A stretch of DNA of 64,000 nt from an uncultured Halieaceae bacterium (GTDB taxonomy: Bacteria; Pseudomonadota; Gammaproteobacteria; Pseudomonadales; Halieaceae), in the NCBI GenBank assembly GCA_938074045.1, contig CALJGI010000031.1, positions 62,001 to 126,000 on the forward strand, written 5' to 3'. This document shows, in pieces, positions 46,313 through 56,009 of this stretch (position 1 is its first letter; each line of letters opens with the position of its first letter). A model generated the notes under the pieces. It was not told where the DNA came from. It worked only from the letters and a program-made list of their open reading frames with translations, and ran no database searches. The position numbers and the translations under genes are program-made.

Positions 46313-49300
46313 TTAGAAGTTGAACTCTACTCCGAATCGAACTTCCCACAATGATCTGTCTTCGAGCAGGTCGTTGATGGAGCCACCGCTGAACTCATCG
46401 AAAACATACTGACCATCATCGTTAACAGAAGAGTCTACTGCCTGCACAGAGAAGAACTCTGCGTCATTGACATGACCCCACTCATCATTGATCAAGTTGC
46501 CCAGGTTGTAGATCTTCATGTAGGCTTTGCCGCTGGTGCCTTCAATGAAGGTCGGTAGTTCCTGGTCAAAGCGCAGATCCCAACGAGTACTCCAGGTAGC
46601 CTGGTTTTCATTCCGGCGCTGATAGCCTGAACTCAGATCATGACGATCGGCCCACTGGAAGAATGCATCGATATCAAAATCCGGACCGAACACAACATTC
46701 GGATCATCAATGCCTGTTGGGATGTAGAGGAGGTGGCGACCGAAGAATCCGTCACCTTCAAGATCGCCACTACCCATCACAAAACTTTGCGCTTGACCTT
46801 GCTTCGAGTAACCCTGCAGTGTTATTCGCGTGGTAAGTCCGTCAAAGAACTCCTTCTCGTAGCTGGCACTGAAGGTAAAACGGTGTGGGGTAACATAGTT
46901 GGAGTCACCAACGCCAACGTTGTTGGGGTCGTTGGTAGCGACGTTGTCCCAGTTGGAACCAGCCGTTGAGCTACCCATATGGTTGACGTCTTCCGCACTG
47001 ACATAAGCATAACCAGCCGTCACATGCAGACCCCAGTCAAAGTTTTTCCGCAGTACGACCGAGAAAGCGTCGGAAGTGGGAGACTTGCTGCTATTGGTGA
47101 GCATGTAATTGTCACGGCCATTGGTGTAACCGTAGATGGGCATGCCATCTATGGTCTGTCCGATGATGGACTGTGACAGATCGACATATATCGCCGGGTC
47201 ATTCATTTCTGAATGGAGGTAATCTACGTCCGCCTGGATGTCGAACCAGGGCATTTGCCAGGTTGCACCGATGGCGAATTTCCACTCTGATGGCTGATCA
47301 TAACCGGGGTCAAGAATGACCAGACGGCTGTCAGAAGCGTTGTCGACGGTGGTGGCTAGCACCTCGTCAACCATGCTCTGTGGTACGTCATAACCCGGAC
47401 GTCCTGATCCTGAAAGGGGCAGGTCAAAGATTGAGTCACCGAAGCTGCGGCGAAGCTGCACATTGGTAAATCCATCGTTGCTGTATGCATTTGACAGCCA
47501 TACGTTGGGGTTACCGCCAGAGTACAGGCCGATGCCGCCGCGCAGGGTAATATCTTCACGAGCTTCCCAGGTAAAGCCTATACGTGGCATCAGCAGGTCA
47601 ACGCCGTCGATGTTGTGGTCGTTGCGAACACCGTTGGCCTGGGTGAAAGCATCGTTGTAAGTCGGGCTGTCGCTACTCTCGAAACGCTCGTAGCGCAATC
47701 CGGCGGTTACCGTCAGCTCGTAGTCTTCGAAATAGATTTCGTCCTGTATATACAAGCTGTGCTGTGTGTTGGTGAACTGGGCACCAGCGTCTGCTGCTAC
47801 GTTTGTTCCACCACCACTACCGTAGTAAATACGGCTGGGTAGACCAAGCTCGAACTTGTCTATGCCTGAGGTACCACAATCAGGATCATCTTCACGACCT
47901 TGTGCAGACAGAGCTGCGCAACTAGATGGATTTCTGGTTGAGGAGTCAAAGTAATCGTACTCACCACCATTGGAGTGCTGCACAAACAGGTTGAATACGG
48001 TTAGTTCGTCTTGCTCGTAGCCAGCGGTGATAACGTGATTACCCCACAGGTACTGCAGACTGAATTTGAACAGATCGGAGTCCCAGTTCAACTGGTTTCC
48101 CTGACGGGAATCATCTGCACCCAGGTAAACAGTGCCGGTTCGGCCGCCGACGCTTATTTGCATATCGGCAAAGTCTTTGGGGCCAACTGTGACCTGGGAA
48201 TCGTTCATCTCGGTCTGGCTGAGGAACAATTCAGTGGAGAGGGCATCTGTCCACTGCGAGTTGAGCCTGAAGGTATAAGTCTCTGATTCAGCACCCTTGG
48301 TGTAGAAGTGATTGGCAAATTCGAACTCGTTTGAGTCGCCGTCTGAATCACGATCCTGGAAGCCGTCGTAGTAGTTGTAAATCAATGTCGCGTCGTGCTC
48401 GTCATTGATGTTCCAGTCTACGCGCACCATATATTTCTCGTCTTCCTGTGCGCCGTTGCCTGGCTGACCGCCTGGGTCATAGTTGTACTTCGTCTGCGCG
48501 ATGTTGACGATTCGGTTGTAGTCAGACTCGCTCAACCAGTCGCGCTCTACGCCGTTGCCTGAACCCGCATAGCCGCGAGACAGAAACCGTGGACGCTCAG
48601 ATTCTTCGTAGGCGGCAAAGATGAACAGCTTGTCTTCGATCAGCGGGCCGCCGATGTGGAAACCTTTGCGGCTTTCAGTGTAGTCCTCACCGCCGAGGTC
48701 TTGGGCATCTTCACCCAGTGAATCGCCTTTCCAGTCGTCGCTGCTCCAGTCGTAGAAGACACCACCGTCCCACTCGTTGGTGCCGCTCTTGGTTACCGCG
48801 TTGATGTTACAGGCAGAAAACCCACCGAAGGTGACATCAAAGGGAGCGAGAGATACAGAAATCTGCTGTACGCCGTCGTAGGGAAATGGCATACCGGTTG
48901 CGGTGGAGTAACTGTTGTCGTTCAGACCGAAGCGGTCCCCATGACCAACACCGTCGAGCGTGGTGCTGTTGAAACGAGGGTGTTTGCCGATACAGTTGAC
49001 CGCGTAGCCATCGTCGGTGTTGTCCAGGTTCATACGTGGGTCAATGGCATACACTTCCGCGATATCACGGCTGATAGCAGTATAGGATTCCAGATCCAGC
49101 AGGCCAAAGCTTGCCGAAGGACCAGGCGCAACCTCCATGTTCTGCATCGTACCGGTAACCACAACTTCCTCTATGGCAGACATGTCTATTGACAGGTTGT
49201 AGGTATCGCCCAGGGTAATAGACGGGATAGTAACCTTGCTCGCGCCGTTGACGGTTACGTCATAGGGCCCACCAACCGGCAGGCGTGCGGCAAAAAATGT

Positions 49301-49507
49301 ACCGGATTCATTGGTAGAATAGTTGCGAGTAGAACCGGTCCGGGTGTCGGTTACTGCTATGCTGGCGCCGGACATTGGTGTCCCATCGCCACCGATTACT
49401 CTGCCGCGTATTGCTGATGTCGTTTCCTGCGCGAAGGACGCGACAGGTGCGAACAACAGCATTACCAGCGCCAGGCCGGTGACCGAAATGGCTTTGCCGA
49501 ATTTCAT
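46313..49507 (-). CDS. Oar-like TonB-dependent receptor, candidate nucleic acid/nucleoside importer
   Basis: A 1064-residue outer-membrane receptor. Signal peptide to about residue 30, then a carboxypeptidase-regulatory-like beta domain (SAIRGRVIGGDGTPMSGASI), a plug (residues about 120-240) and a barrel ending in VRFGVEFNF with the terminal Phe. This plan matches Oar-like receptors. ATG 49507 has GGAGG six bases upstream. Its upstream region carries a possible RutR-like site and the gene closes the nucleoside island, so I infer uptake of oligonucleotides, nucleotides or nucleosides; no ligand can be read from sequence. Confidence 0.88.
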   Translation of the reverse strand: MKFGKAISVTGLALVMLLFAPVASFAQETTSAIRGRVIGGDGTPMSGASIAVTDTRTGSTRNYSTNESGTFFAARLPVGGPYDVTVNGASKVTIPSITLGDTYNLSIDMSAIEEVVVTGTMQNMEVAPGPSASFGLLDLESYTAISRDIAEVYAIDPRMNLDNTDDGYAVNCIGKHPRFNSTTLDGVGHGDRFGLNDNSYSTATGMPFPYDGVQQISVSLAPFDVTFGGFSACNINAVTKSGTNEWDGGVFYDWSSDDWKGDSLGEDAQDLGGEDYTESRKGFHIGGPLIEDKLFIFAAYEESERPRFLSRGYAGSGNGVERDWLSESDYNRIVNIAQTKYNYDPGGQPGNGAQEDEKYMVRVDWNINDEHDATLIYNYYDGFQDRDSDGDSNEFEFANHFYTKGAESETYTFRLNSQWTDALSTELFLSQTEMNDSQVTVGPKDFADMQISVGGRTGTVYLGADDSRQGNQLNWDSDLFKFSLQYLWGNHVITAGYEQDELTVFNLFVQHSNGGEYDYFDSSTRNPSSCAALSAQGREDDPDCGTSGIDKFELGLPSRIYYGSGGGTNVAADAGAQFTNTQHSLYIQDEIYFEDYELTVTAGLRYERFESSDSPTYNDAFTQANGVRNDHNIDGVDLLMPRIGFTWEAREDITLRGGIGLYSGGNPNVWLSNAYSNDGFTNVQLRRSFGDSIFDLPLSGSGRPGYDVPQSMVDEVLATTVDNASDSRLVILDPGYDQPSEWKFAIGATWQMPWFDIQADVDYLHSEMNDPAIYVDLSQSIIGQTIDGMPIYGYTNGRDNYMLTNSSKSPTSDAFSVVLRKNFDWGLHVTAGYAYVSAEDVNHMGSSTAGSNWDNVATNDPNNVGVGDSNYVTPHRFTFSASYEKEFFDGLTTRITLQGYSKQGQAQSFVMGSGDLEGDGFFGRHLLYIPTGIDDPNVVFGPDFDIDAFFQWADRHDLSSGYQRRNENQATWSTRWDLRFDQELPTFIEGTSGKAYMKIYNLGNLINDEWGHVNDAEFFSVQAVDSSVNDDGQYVFDEFSGGSINDLLEDRSLWEVRFGVEFNF

Positions 49508-49733
49508 GCTTGCCTCCAAGTATGTGTTTGATTTGCCACGGGTGCTAAGTTGACTCCGCTGTCGCCTGCTTTGAGGGGCGTTGTTCCTTTACTCTGACCG
49601 ACCGCCCAGTGAAGCTGCGTGTATCGGTCCGCCCCGCGTTTTTTGGCTGACAAATCGCTGTGTCGTTGTCATTGGTGATCAATTAACTCACTGCCCCCAG
49701 TTGCCCGGAGTGGCTAAACCTTAACATAATATG

Positions 49734-49749
49734 TGGACTAAACCGTCAA
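49734..49749 (-). promoter_or_regulatory. possible RutR-like operator upstream of the TonB receptor
   Basis: TGGACTAAACCGTCAA keeps the GAC-N6-GTC core and matches 10 of 14 defined positions of the RutR consensus; on the minus strand it starts with TTGACG, a possible -35, 15 bases from TATGTT. It is the weakest of the four sites. The 495-base gap 49508-50002 that holds it is otherwise AT-rich with no convincing gene, and its distance of about 227 bases to the receptor start implies a long leader. Confidence 0.42.
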
Positions 49750-50002
49750 GTTAATCGTTTCATTTTTTTATTACAAATAATGATATAAAAATATGTTTAT
49801 TATTCATTTTTATTCTTTACAAATGAGGAATAGTTACAAAAAAGAGGGGTTTACAGTGTTGTTTGTCCGCGCATTGCAGCATAGTGATGCGAATTCCGTG
49901 GATTCAGCAGTATCAGTGGCGTATTCTAAAGTGAATCGATTAAGTCAATTTGTTGCCCAAGGCCATGAAGTTTGAATTTCTGCCCGAATTTATGCTTGCG
50001 CC

Positions 50003-50614
50003 ATGGCGACGCTAAAGGACGTTGCCAGCGCCGTTGGAGTGTCCGTGACGACGGTGTCCTACGCGATGACAGGGCGTGGCTCCGTCAGCGCACCGACGCG
50101 GCGCAGGGTGCGTCTGGCGGCACAGAAGCTCGGCTATTCGCCAAATCGTGCGGCTCAAGCGATACGAACCGGACGCACCGGCAGTATTGGACTGATTTTG
50201 CACGATTTTACGCAACCAGCGAGTGCATTGATAGCGCAACGGATAGAGCGCGCGGCCCGGGCACGGTCTTGTCTCACCATCATGATAGATGCGGTTCAAC
50301 ACAGTGAAGATACAGGAGGCTTGCTGGAGCTCCTGTTGAAACAGGGCGTTGATGGGGTGGTGTGGGCACTGGGATCGCGGCCCGTAAAGGTGCCGGAGCA
50401 CTTGCACCTGGTGGTAATGGGCCAGGCTGTTGATGGTATGGATAGTATTCATTGGAACCCGCAGCACGTGAAGAAGCAGGGTGAGGCAGCACTTCCTCAT
50501 GATTTGATGGCGACAGAGGCGGTTGAACTGCTGCTGGAGCGAATTGATGCGCCGGATCGAGCCACGCGCTCTATTGTCCTGGGTATAGACAGACTCAAGG
50601 CACTCAAGGCATAG
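50003..50614 (+). CDS. LacI family regulator with a large internal deletion
   Basis: A 203-residue protein. Residues 1-60 are a complete LacI helix-turn-helix and hinge helix (TLKDVASAVGVSVTTVSYAM, PTRRRVRLAAQKLGYSPN). Residues 60-150 match the first part of the sugar-binding domain (SIGLILHDF, QGVDGVVWA). After about residue 168 it jumps to the ending typical of the very C terminus (ATEAVELLLERID, SIVLG). About 130 residues of the usual 335 are missing while the frame is kept. It may be a decayed gene, or a DNA-binding protein that no longer senses a ligand. It is divergent from the TonB receptor gene. Confidence 0.72.
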   Translation: MATLKDVASAVGVSVTTVSYAMTGRGSVSAPTRRRVRLAAQKLGYSPNRAAQAIRTGRTGSIGLILHDFTQPASALIAQRIERAARARSCLTIMIDAVQHSEDTGGLLELLLKQGVDGVVWALGSRPVKVPEHLHLVVMGQAVDGMDSIHWNPQHVKKQGEAALPHDLMATEAVELLLERIDAPDRATRSIVLGIDRLKALKA

Positions 50615-50773
50615 GAGAGGCATCCTGGCCTGGACTATAGAGATCCGTTTGCCACGTTGCGGGCGCAGAGTTTATGTCCGGTGGTCTATAACTGATATTC
50701 GATGCTTACCACTGTACCCGCCGCAGAATTGCTGTCAGGATTTACCCGATTCCACAACATTGCGGAGAAGCAC

Positions 50774-51889
50774 ATGTCGATAAAATATTTTGCCAGGCAT
50801 GCCATATTGCTGGGGTTTGTGGTGAGTCTGCTGGCTTGTGAAGCTGAGAAGAAGAATGTCGAAGAACATATCCCTTACGTGAAGTACGAGGTTGCCACAC
50901 CATCAACTGCCAGTGAACAGCGCAGCTTCTCCGGAGTGGTGCAAAGTAATGTGTCTTCCTCTCTGAGCTTTCGGGTGCCAGGTAAGGTTTCCTCTGTGCT
51001 TGTTGACAGGGGCGATCTGGTAAAGAAAGGACAGCTGCTGGCAGAGCTCGATGCGGAGGATCATAAGCGCAGTCTGGCCAAGGCTGAGGCAGATCGTGCA
51101 TCGCGCATGGCAGAACATGCGGAACAGCAACGGGTGGTCAAGCGCAATGTTGAGCTACTCAGGGCGGGAACCATCAGCCGGGTTCAAGCTGATACCGACC
51201 AGACGCGGCTGAAAGCGACCGCCAGTGGCTTGCAGATAGCGGAGCTCAATGTGGATAACTCGCGCCGGGATCTTGAGAATACCCAATTGATTGCTCCTTT
51301 TGACGGGGTGGTCATCAGCCGTGACATCGAGCCATTTCAGGAGGTAGGCGGCGGGAAACAGGCCTTTATGCTTAATTCTCCCACCAGCCTGCAGGTGAAG
51401 GTTCTCGTACCAGAAACGCTCATCCGCCATGTTTTCTATGGCCAGGATGTAGAGGTAGGCTTTCCTACCCTGCCCGGGCTGAGTATAGCCGGCACGGTTT
51501 CCCAGATTGGCGGTGAGGTCGAGGTGGGCAATGCCTTTTCGGTGCTGGTCACGCTGGCGGCTACCGATCTCGATCTGCGCATTGGCATGAGTGCTTCTAC
51601 GAATTTTGTACTGCGCAAGCGTGAAGACAGTGCATTTCTGTTGCCTATGAGTGCATTTATGCGTGGCGATCTTAAAGAACTGGGCAATGCTGACGAAATC
51701 GGTCATGAGCTGTTTGTCATCGATCCGGATAAGGGCGTGTTGCTTGGTCGCAAGGTGACCCTCGGTGGGGTGGTAGGATCTCGGGTGCGGGTGATCGAGG
51801 GTTTAGAGCCCGGTGATCTCTATGCGGTGGCTGGCGTGGCGTTTCTGCGAGAAGGTATGCGGGTAAGACTGTGGGAGCCTGCCAGATGA
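50774..51889 (+). CDS. RND efflux periplasmic adaptor (membrane fusion lipoprotein)
   Basis: A 371-residue HlyD-like adaptor. A lipobox (LLAC) follows ATG 50774, which has GGAGAAG upstream. Then lipoyl half (FRVPGKVSSVLVDRGDLVKKGQLLAELD), a coiled-coil hairpin (about residues 85-150), second lipoyl half (LIAPFDGVVISRDI) and beta-barrel plus membrane-proximal domains. It bridges the RND pump with an outer-membrane channel. Its stop overlaps the pump start by four bases (ATGA). No TolC-like gene is near. Confidence 0.92.
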   Translation: MSIKYFARHAILLGFVVSLLACEAEKKNVEEHIPYVKYEVATPSTASEQRSFSGVVQSNVSSSLSFRVPGKVSSVLVDRGDLVKKGQLLAELDAEDHKRSLAKAEADRASRMAEHAEQQRVVKRNVELLRAGTISRVQADTDQTRLKATASGLQIAELNVDNSRRDLENTQLIAPFDGVVISRDIEPFQEVGGGKQAFMLNSPTSLQVKVLVPETLIRHVFYGQDVEVGFPTLPGLSIAGTVSQIGGEVEVGNAFSVLVTLAATDLDLRIGMSASTNFVLRKREDSAFLLPMSAFMRGDLKELGNADEIGHELFVIDPDKGVLLGRKVTLGGVVGSRVRVIEGLEPGDLYAVAGVAFLREGMRVRLWEPAR

Positions 51890-54800
51890 GGGCGTTCACT
51901 GCGGCAGCGCTGAACAATTCCCGATTTACACTTGCCACATGTCTGCTACTGGTACTGACCGGTACGGCCACCTATTTTTCACTTCCCAGCCGGGAAGATC
52001 CCGAGATTATCATTCGTACCGCCGCCGTGACTGTGCAGTTTCCTGGTATGTCACCCGAACGTGTGGAGCAGTTGTTAGCCGAACCACTGGAGACTGCCAT
52101 CAAGGAGATGCCGGAGGTCGAGGACATTACTACGGTTGTGCAAACCGGGTTGGCCATTGTTCGCCCCGAGGTGAGTGACCGCTACAGCGATCTTGCTCCG
52201 ATCTGGCAGGAACTGCGAAATAAAATGGATGATGTCAGTAAGCAATTGCCAGCGGGAACCTATGGACCCTATGTTGACGATGATGTGGGCAGCGTTGCGG
52301 CGGCTACGCTGGTGCTCCAGGGAGACGAGTACTCTGATGCTGAACTCGGTCACCTGGCTGAAGATATTGCAGATTCGATTGCGACCTTGCCCCTGGTGGC
52401 CAGTACGGATCGCTATGGAGTGCAGGACGAAAGAATCTGGTTGGATATTAACCAGGACCTGATCGCTCAGTACGGCCTTAATCCCAATCAGTTGATGTCC
52501 TTGCTGCAAACCCAGAATGTTGTCTCTCCAGGAGGCAGGTTTTCCGTCGAGGGGCAATCTTTTACCCTGGAGCCCTCTGGTAGCTTTGAATCACTCGAGG
52601 ATATTCGACACCTGCCCATAGAAATTCCGGGGCACACCGGGTTGCTCTATCTACAGGATGTGGCCACTATCTACCGAGGTTACGTTGATCCAGTCACCGC
52701 GCCTGTGCTCTATAACGGACGGCGAGCTATTGCCATAGCCGTTGAGGCTATCTCGCACACCAATACCCAGATGTTCGGCCGACAACTGACCGCTGAATTA
52801 AATCGGCTGCGGTTAACGCTACCGGTAGGGGTTAATCTGGATGTTGCCACTTATCAGCCGAGACTGGTGGCGGAGGCTGTCAACAATGCAACCTCAAATT
52901 TATTGCAGACGGTTGCAATCGTGCTGGTGGTTGTTATGTTGTTCCTGGGTATGCGCACTGGAATGATCGTCGGGGCTATTGTGCCCATGACCATGATGAT
53001 GGCCATGTTGGGCATGGCTGTCTGGGGTATTGAGTTACACCGGACTTCGATCGCGGCCATTATTATTTCACTGGGCTTGTTGGTTGATAACGGCATAGTG
53101 GTCGCCGAGGAAATTTCCCGTCGTTTCAGGCAAGGACAGGACAGGCGAGAGGCTGTTCTCGACGCCGTTTCCGAGTTGGCCTGGCCACTGCTGTCTTCAT
53201 CTTTGACAACTATTCTGGCGTTTGTTCCTCTAATTTTGGCTCAGAATACATCCGGGGAATTTTTACGCTCACTTGCCCAGGTCATCATTATTGCTCTGCT
53301 CTCCTCCTGGTTGTTGGCGACCATTGTAATACCATGCTTCTGTATGTGGCTGCTGAAGGATGAACTGGAAGATGAAAGTGGACAGGCTGCTGCAGGAAAA
53401 CTGCAATCGGTCTACAAGGGTTTGCTGCAATGGGTTATCAGGCAGCGGCTTCTTTTCGTTGGGTCGATGGTTGCGTTGCTGATGGTGGCAGTCTTTGCCT
53501 TCCAGTATGTGCCGAAGCAATTTATGTCTGCCTCAGATCGTCCCCAGTTTATGGTTTATCTCGACCTTCCTGCGGGAACACGTATCGAAGAAACTCTCGC
53601 GGCAACTCAGCAGCTGTCCCGCTGGTTGTCTGACTCTGAAGCCAACCCCGATGTTACCGGTAACATCGCCTATGTTGATAGCGGCGGGCCACGTTTCTAC
53701 CTGGCGCTGTCTCCACCGGACCCAGCCAGCTATCGCAGCTATCTGGTGGTTAATACCGACAGTTTTGAGAACGTTGAGGCGGTGATGCGTCGCGTCGATG
53801 AGTACCTGCGGGAGGAATTGCCCTGGGTAAGAGGGCGCAGCGATCAGCTGTATATGGGCCCTTCCTCAATCGGAACGGTTGAATTGCGTATCAGCGGCCC
53901 CGAACTTGAGCCGCTGAAAAACCTGTCCTTGCAGCTGCAGGATATTTTCAGAACAGTGCCTGGTACTCGAGATATACGTGATGACTGGGATAACCCGATT
54001 CTCAAATTCAAGGTCGAGATTGATCAGGAGCTCGCACGTCGCGCAGGAGTCAGCAGCGATGCCATTGCGAGCTCTCTCAGTAGCCTGATTGATGGGGTAC
54101 AAGTGACGGATTATCGAGAGGGAGAGGATGTCATTCCTGTGATGCTTCGCGCCGATGATCAGGCCAGCGATCGAATTGACAAGCTGGGCACACTCAATGT
54201 GATGTCCAGCGAATCCAGCGTGCCTATTCCGCTTTTGCAGGTGGCCAGAATCGTTGGCGAAGTTGAGCTACCACAGATTCGACGTCGAAATCAGGTCCGC
54301 ACGGTGACGGTTTATGCCCGGCATCCCGCGATGCAGGCAGCGGAATTGTACAGCCAGGCTGAAGCTGATTTGACGGTGTTGGATTTACCTGAGGGCTACC
54401 ATCTGACACTTGGGGGAGAGTTGGAATCTTCATCACAGGCCAATTCGGCGCTATTCGAATACCTGCCTCATTGTTTGTTGTTGATAGTGCTCTTGCTGAT
54501 ATTACAGTTCAACTCAGTACGACGGCCTGTAATTATCCTTGCAACCATCCCGCTAATACTGATAGGTGCAGTAGGTGGCTTGTTGATTTCAGGGGTCAAT
54601 TTCTCCTTTACTGGCATGCTGGGTCTGTTCAGCCTCGCGGGAATTATTGTTAACAACGGTATTGTGCTGACCAACAAGGTAGATGCTGAGCGCGAAGCTG
54701 GCGCCGATGTTGGCACCGCGCTAGTGACTGCATGTTTAACCCGGTTTCGTCCGATTCTGATGACTACCCTCACCACTATTTTGGGTCTGATTCCTCTTAT

Positions 54801-54978
54801 ACTGTTTGGCGGTGAATTCTGGATTGCAATGGGAGTTGTGATTGTTGCCGGGCTGGCTGTTGGTTCGCTGCTGACGCTGTTGTTCGTGCCGGCTCTATAC
54901 AGTTTGCTGTTTGATACTGCGCTAGCGCGGTGGTTTGACGGTCGGTTCGATGGTCCTGAGCCCGAAGTCAGTCGTTGA
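51886..54978 (+). CDS. RND efflux pump permease
   Basis: A 1030-residue inner-membrane pump of the AcrB/MexB superfamily with twelve helices and two periplasmic loops. Typical motifs: SREDPEI, FPGMSPERVEQLLAEPLE, FLGMRTGMIVGAIVPMTM and GEFLRSLAQVIIIALLSSWLL. The helix-4 proton site that is DD in AcrB reads LLVDNG here, with only the first Asp kept, as in some other RND groups. Start at ATG 51886, coupled to the adaptor gene. Substrates are unknown. Confidence 0.93.
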   Translation: MRAFTAAALNNSRFTLATCLLLVLTGTATYFSLPSREDPEIIIRTAAVTVQFPGMSPERVEQLLAEPLETAIKEMPEVEDITTVVQTGLAIVRPEVSDRYSDLAPIWQELRNKMDDVSKQLPAGTYGPYVDDDVGSVAAATLVLQGDEYSDAELGHLAEDIADSIATLPLVASTDRYGVQDERIWLDINQDLIAQYGLNPNQLMSLLQTQNVVSPGGRFSVEGQSFTLEPSGSFESLEDIRHLPIEIPGHTGLLYLQDVATIYRGYVDPVTAPVLYNGRRAIAIAVEAISHTNTQMFGRQLTAELNRLRLTLPVGVNLDVATYQPRLVAEAVNNATSNLLQTVAIVLVVVMLFLGMRTGMIVGAIVPMTMMMAMLGMAVWGIELHRTSIAAIIISLGLLVDNGIVVAEEISRRFRQGQDRREAVLDAVSELAWPLLSSSLTTILAFVPLILAQNTSGEFLRSLAQVIIIALLSSWLLATIVIPCFCMWLLKDELEDESGQAAAGKLQSVYKGLLQWVIRQRLLFVGSMVALLMVAVFAFQYVPKQFMSASDRPQFMVYLDLPAGTRIEETLAATQQLSRWLSDSEANPDVTGNIAYVDSGGPRFYLALSPPDPASYRSYLVVNTDSFENVEAVMRRVDEYLREELPWVRGRSDQLYMGPSSIGTVELRISGPELEPLKNLSLQLQDIFRTVPGTRDIRDDWDNPILKFKVEIDQELARRAGVSSDAIASSLSSLIDGVQVTDYREGEDVIPVMLRADDQASDRIDKLGTLNVMSSESSVPIPLLQVARIVGEVELPQIRRRNQVRTVTVYARHPAMQAAELYSQAEADLTVLDLPEGYHLTLGGELESSSQANSALFEYLPHCLLLIVLLLILQFNSVRRPVIILATIPLILIGAVGGLLISGVNFSFTGMLGLFSLAGIIVNNGIVLTNKVDAEREAGADVGTALVTACLTRFRPILMTTLTTILGLIPLILFGGEFWIAMGVVIVAGLAVGSLLTLLFVPALYSLLFDTALARWFDGRFDGPEPEVSR

Positions 54979-55102
54979 AGTCGAGAATATGTTGCTGGCC
55001 CTTGATGTTGACGGCGCGCAAGCTTGAGATTATCCCTGCACGGACTACACTAGTCCGCTAATGCTATGCGGTGTCTATGCGCATTTTACATTGGGTTAAA
55101 AC

Positions 55103-56005
55103 ATGAGAATTTTACGGTGTGCAGCAGTGCTCCTCAGTTGTTGCTGTTTCCAGGTTCTAGCACAGACTCCCATTGTTGTTGTCTCGGATTTTGATGATCG
55201 TAGTCGCAAAGGCCTCAATCTGGGTCACAAGGTGCGGGAAGAGATTACCGATATTCTTGTGCAGCTACCGCATGTTCAGATTGTTGAACGCATGCGCATG
55301 GACAAAATCATCGAGGAGATGAATTTCTCGCAGTCTGCATATGTGGACGCATCAACGGCGGCTGAATTCGGGAAGAAAGCGGGGGCCAGTCTGGTCATTT
55401 TCGGCAGTGTTGCCAATGCGAGTTACAGCGCGCAACAACGGGATTCCTTTTCTTTGACCGAGGGGAAAACCAAGGTCAAACGCGGTGTATCCAAGGTCAA
55501 TATCAATGTACAGGTTGTCGATGTCGAGACCAACGAAACTATTTTCTCCAAAAGCGTTCAGGGCAGCGCGACAGGGGATGCCACTGAAGCGGCAGTAATT
55601 CCACTCGCGGTATCTGATGCGGTAGAAAATATCGCACCGGATCTGGAAGGACAGTTTCCCATCAAGGGCTATGTCATCAAGAAAGAACGGCAGGATAAGG
55701 CCTATGTAGTTTATCTGGATGCGGGTGCCAACTTCGGTCTGGAAGCCGGTCGGGAAGTATTGATATATGGTGAGGGCGAGACGCTGGTGCATCCGGTTAC
55801 CAACGAGATACTCAGCTCCAGCAAGGGCAAGTTACTCGGCAAGGCCAAAGTTCTCGAGGTGAGCGAAAAGTATTCCACTGCAACAATGCGCAAGAATGAT
55901 TTTAGAAAGGTCGAGATCGCCATGACTTTCGAAATTGCCCCCAGAAAAAAGAATGATAGCGTCAAGGCCGTAAAAGGACTGCTGGATACGCTGGGTTTCA
56001 ACTAG
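55103..56005 (+). CDS. CsgG/LpoB-like exported protein
   Basis: A 300-residue protein with a signal peptide ending at VLAQ and a CsgG-type domain: VVVSDFDDRSR, VREEITDILVQLPHVQIVERMRMDKII, GKKAGASLVIFGSV, VNINVQVVDVETNETIFSKSV. Such domains occur in curli secretion pores, in LpoB (activator of peptidoglycan synthases) and in many uncharacterised envelope proteins. The signal cysteines do not form a clear lipobox. No curli genes are close. It ends four bases before the FlgT-like gene. Confidence 0.75.
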   Translation: MRILRCAAVLLSCCCFQVLAQTPIVVVSDFDDRSRKGLNLGHKVREEITDILVQLPHVQIVERMRMDKIIEEMNFSQSAYVDASTAAEFGKKAGASLVIFGSVANASYSAQQRDSFSLTEGKTKVKRGVSKVNINVQVVDVETNETIFSKSVQGSATGDATEAAVIPLAVSDAVENIAPDLEGQFPIKGYVIKKERQDKAYVVYLDAGANFGLEAGREVLIYGEGETLVHPVTNEILSSSKGKLLGKAKVLEVSEKYSTATMRKNDFRKVEIAMTFEIAPRKKNDSVKAVKGLLDTLGFN

Positions 56006-56009
56006 CGCT

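Noticed and set aside
49793..49975. 60-codon frame between the TonB receptor and the LacI-like gene
   Set aside because: No ribosome site, low-quality composition and AT-rich surroundings; probably chance.
50012..50623. 203-codon antisense frame over the LacI-like gene
   Set aside because: The plus strand has the clear LacI helix-turn-helix; the antisense frame is a shadow.
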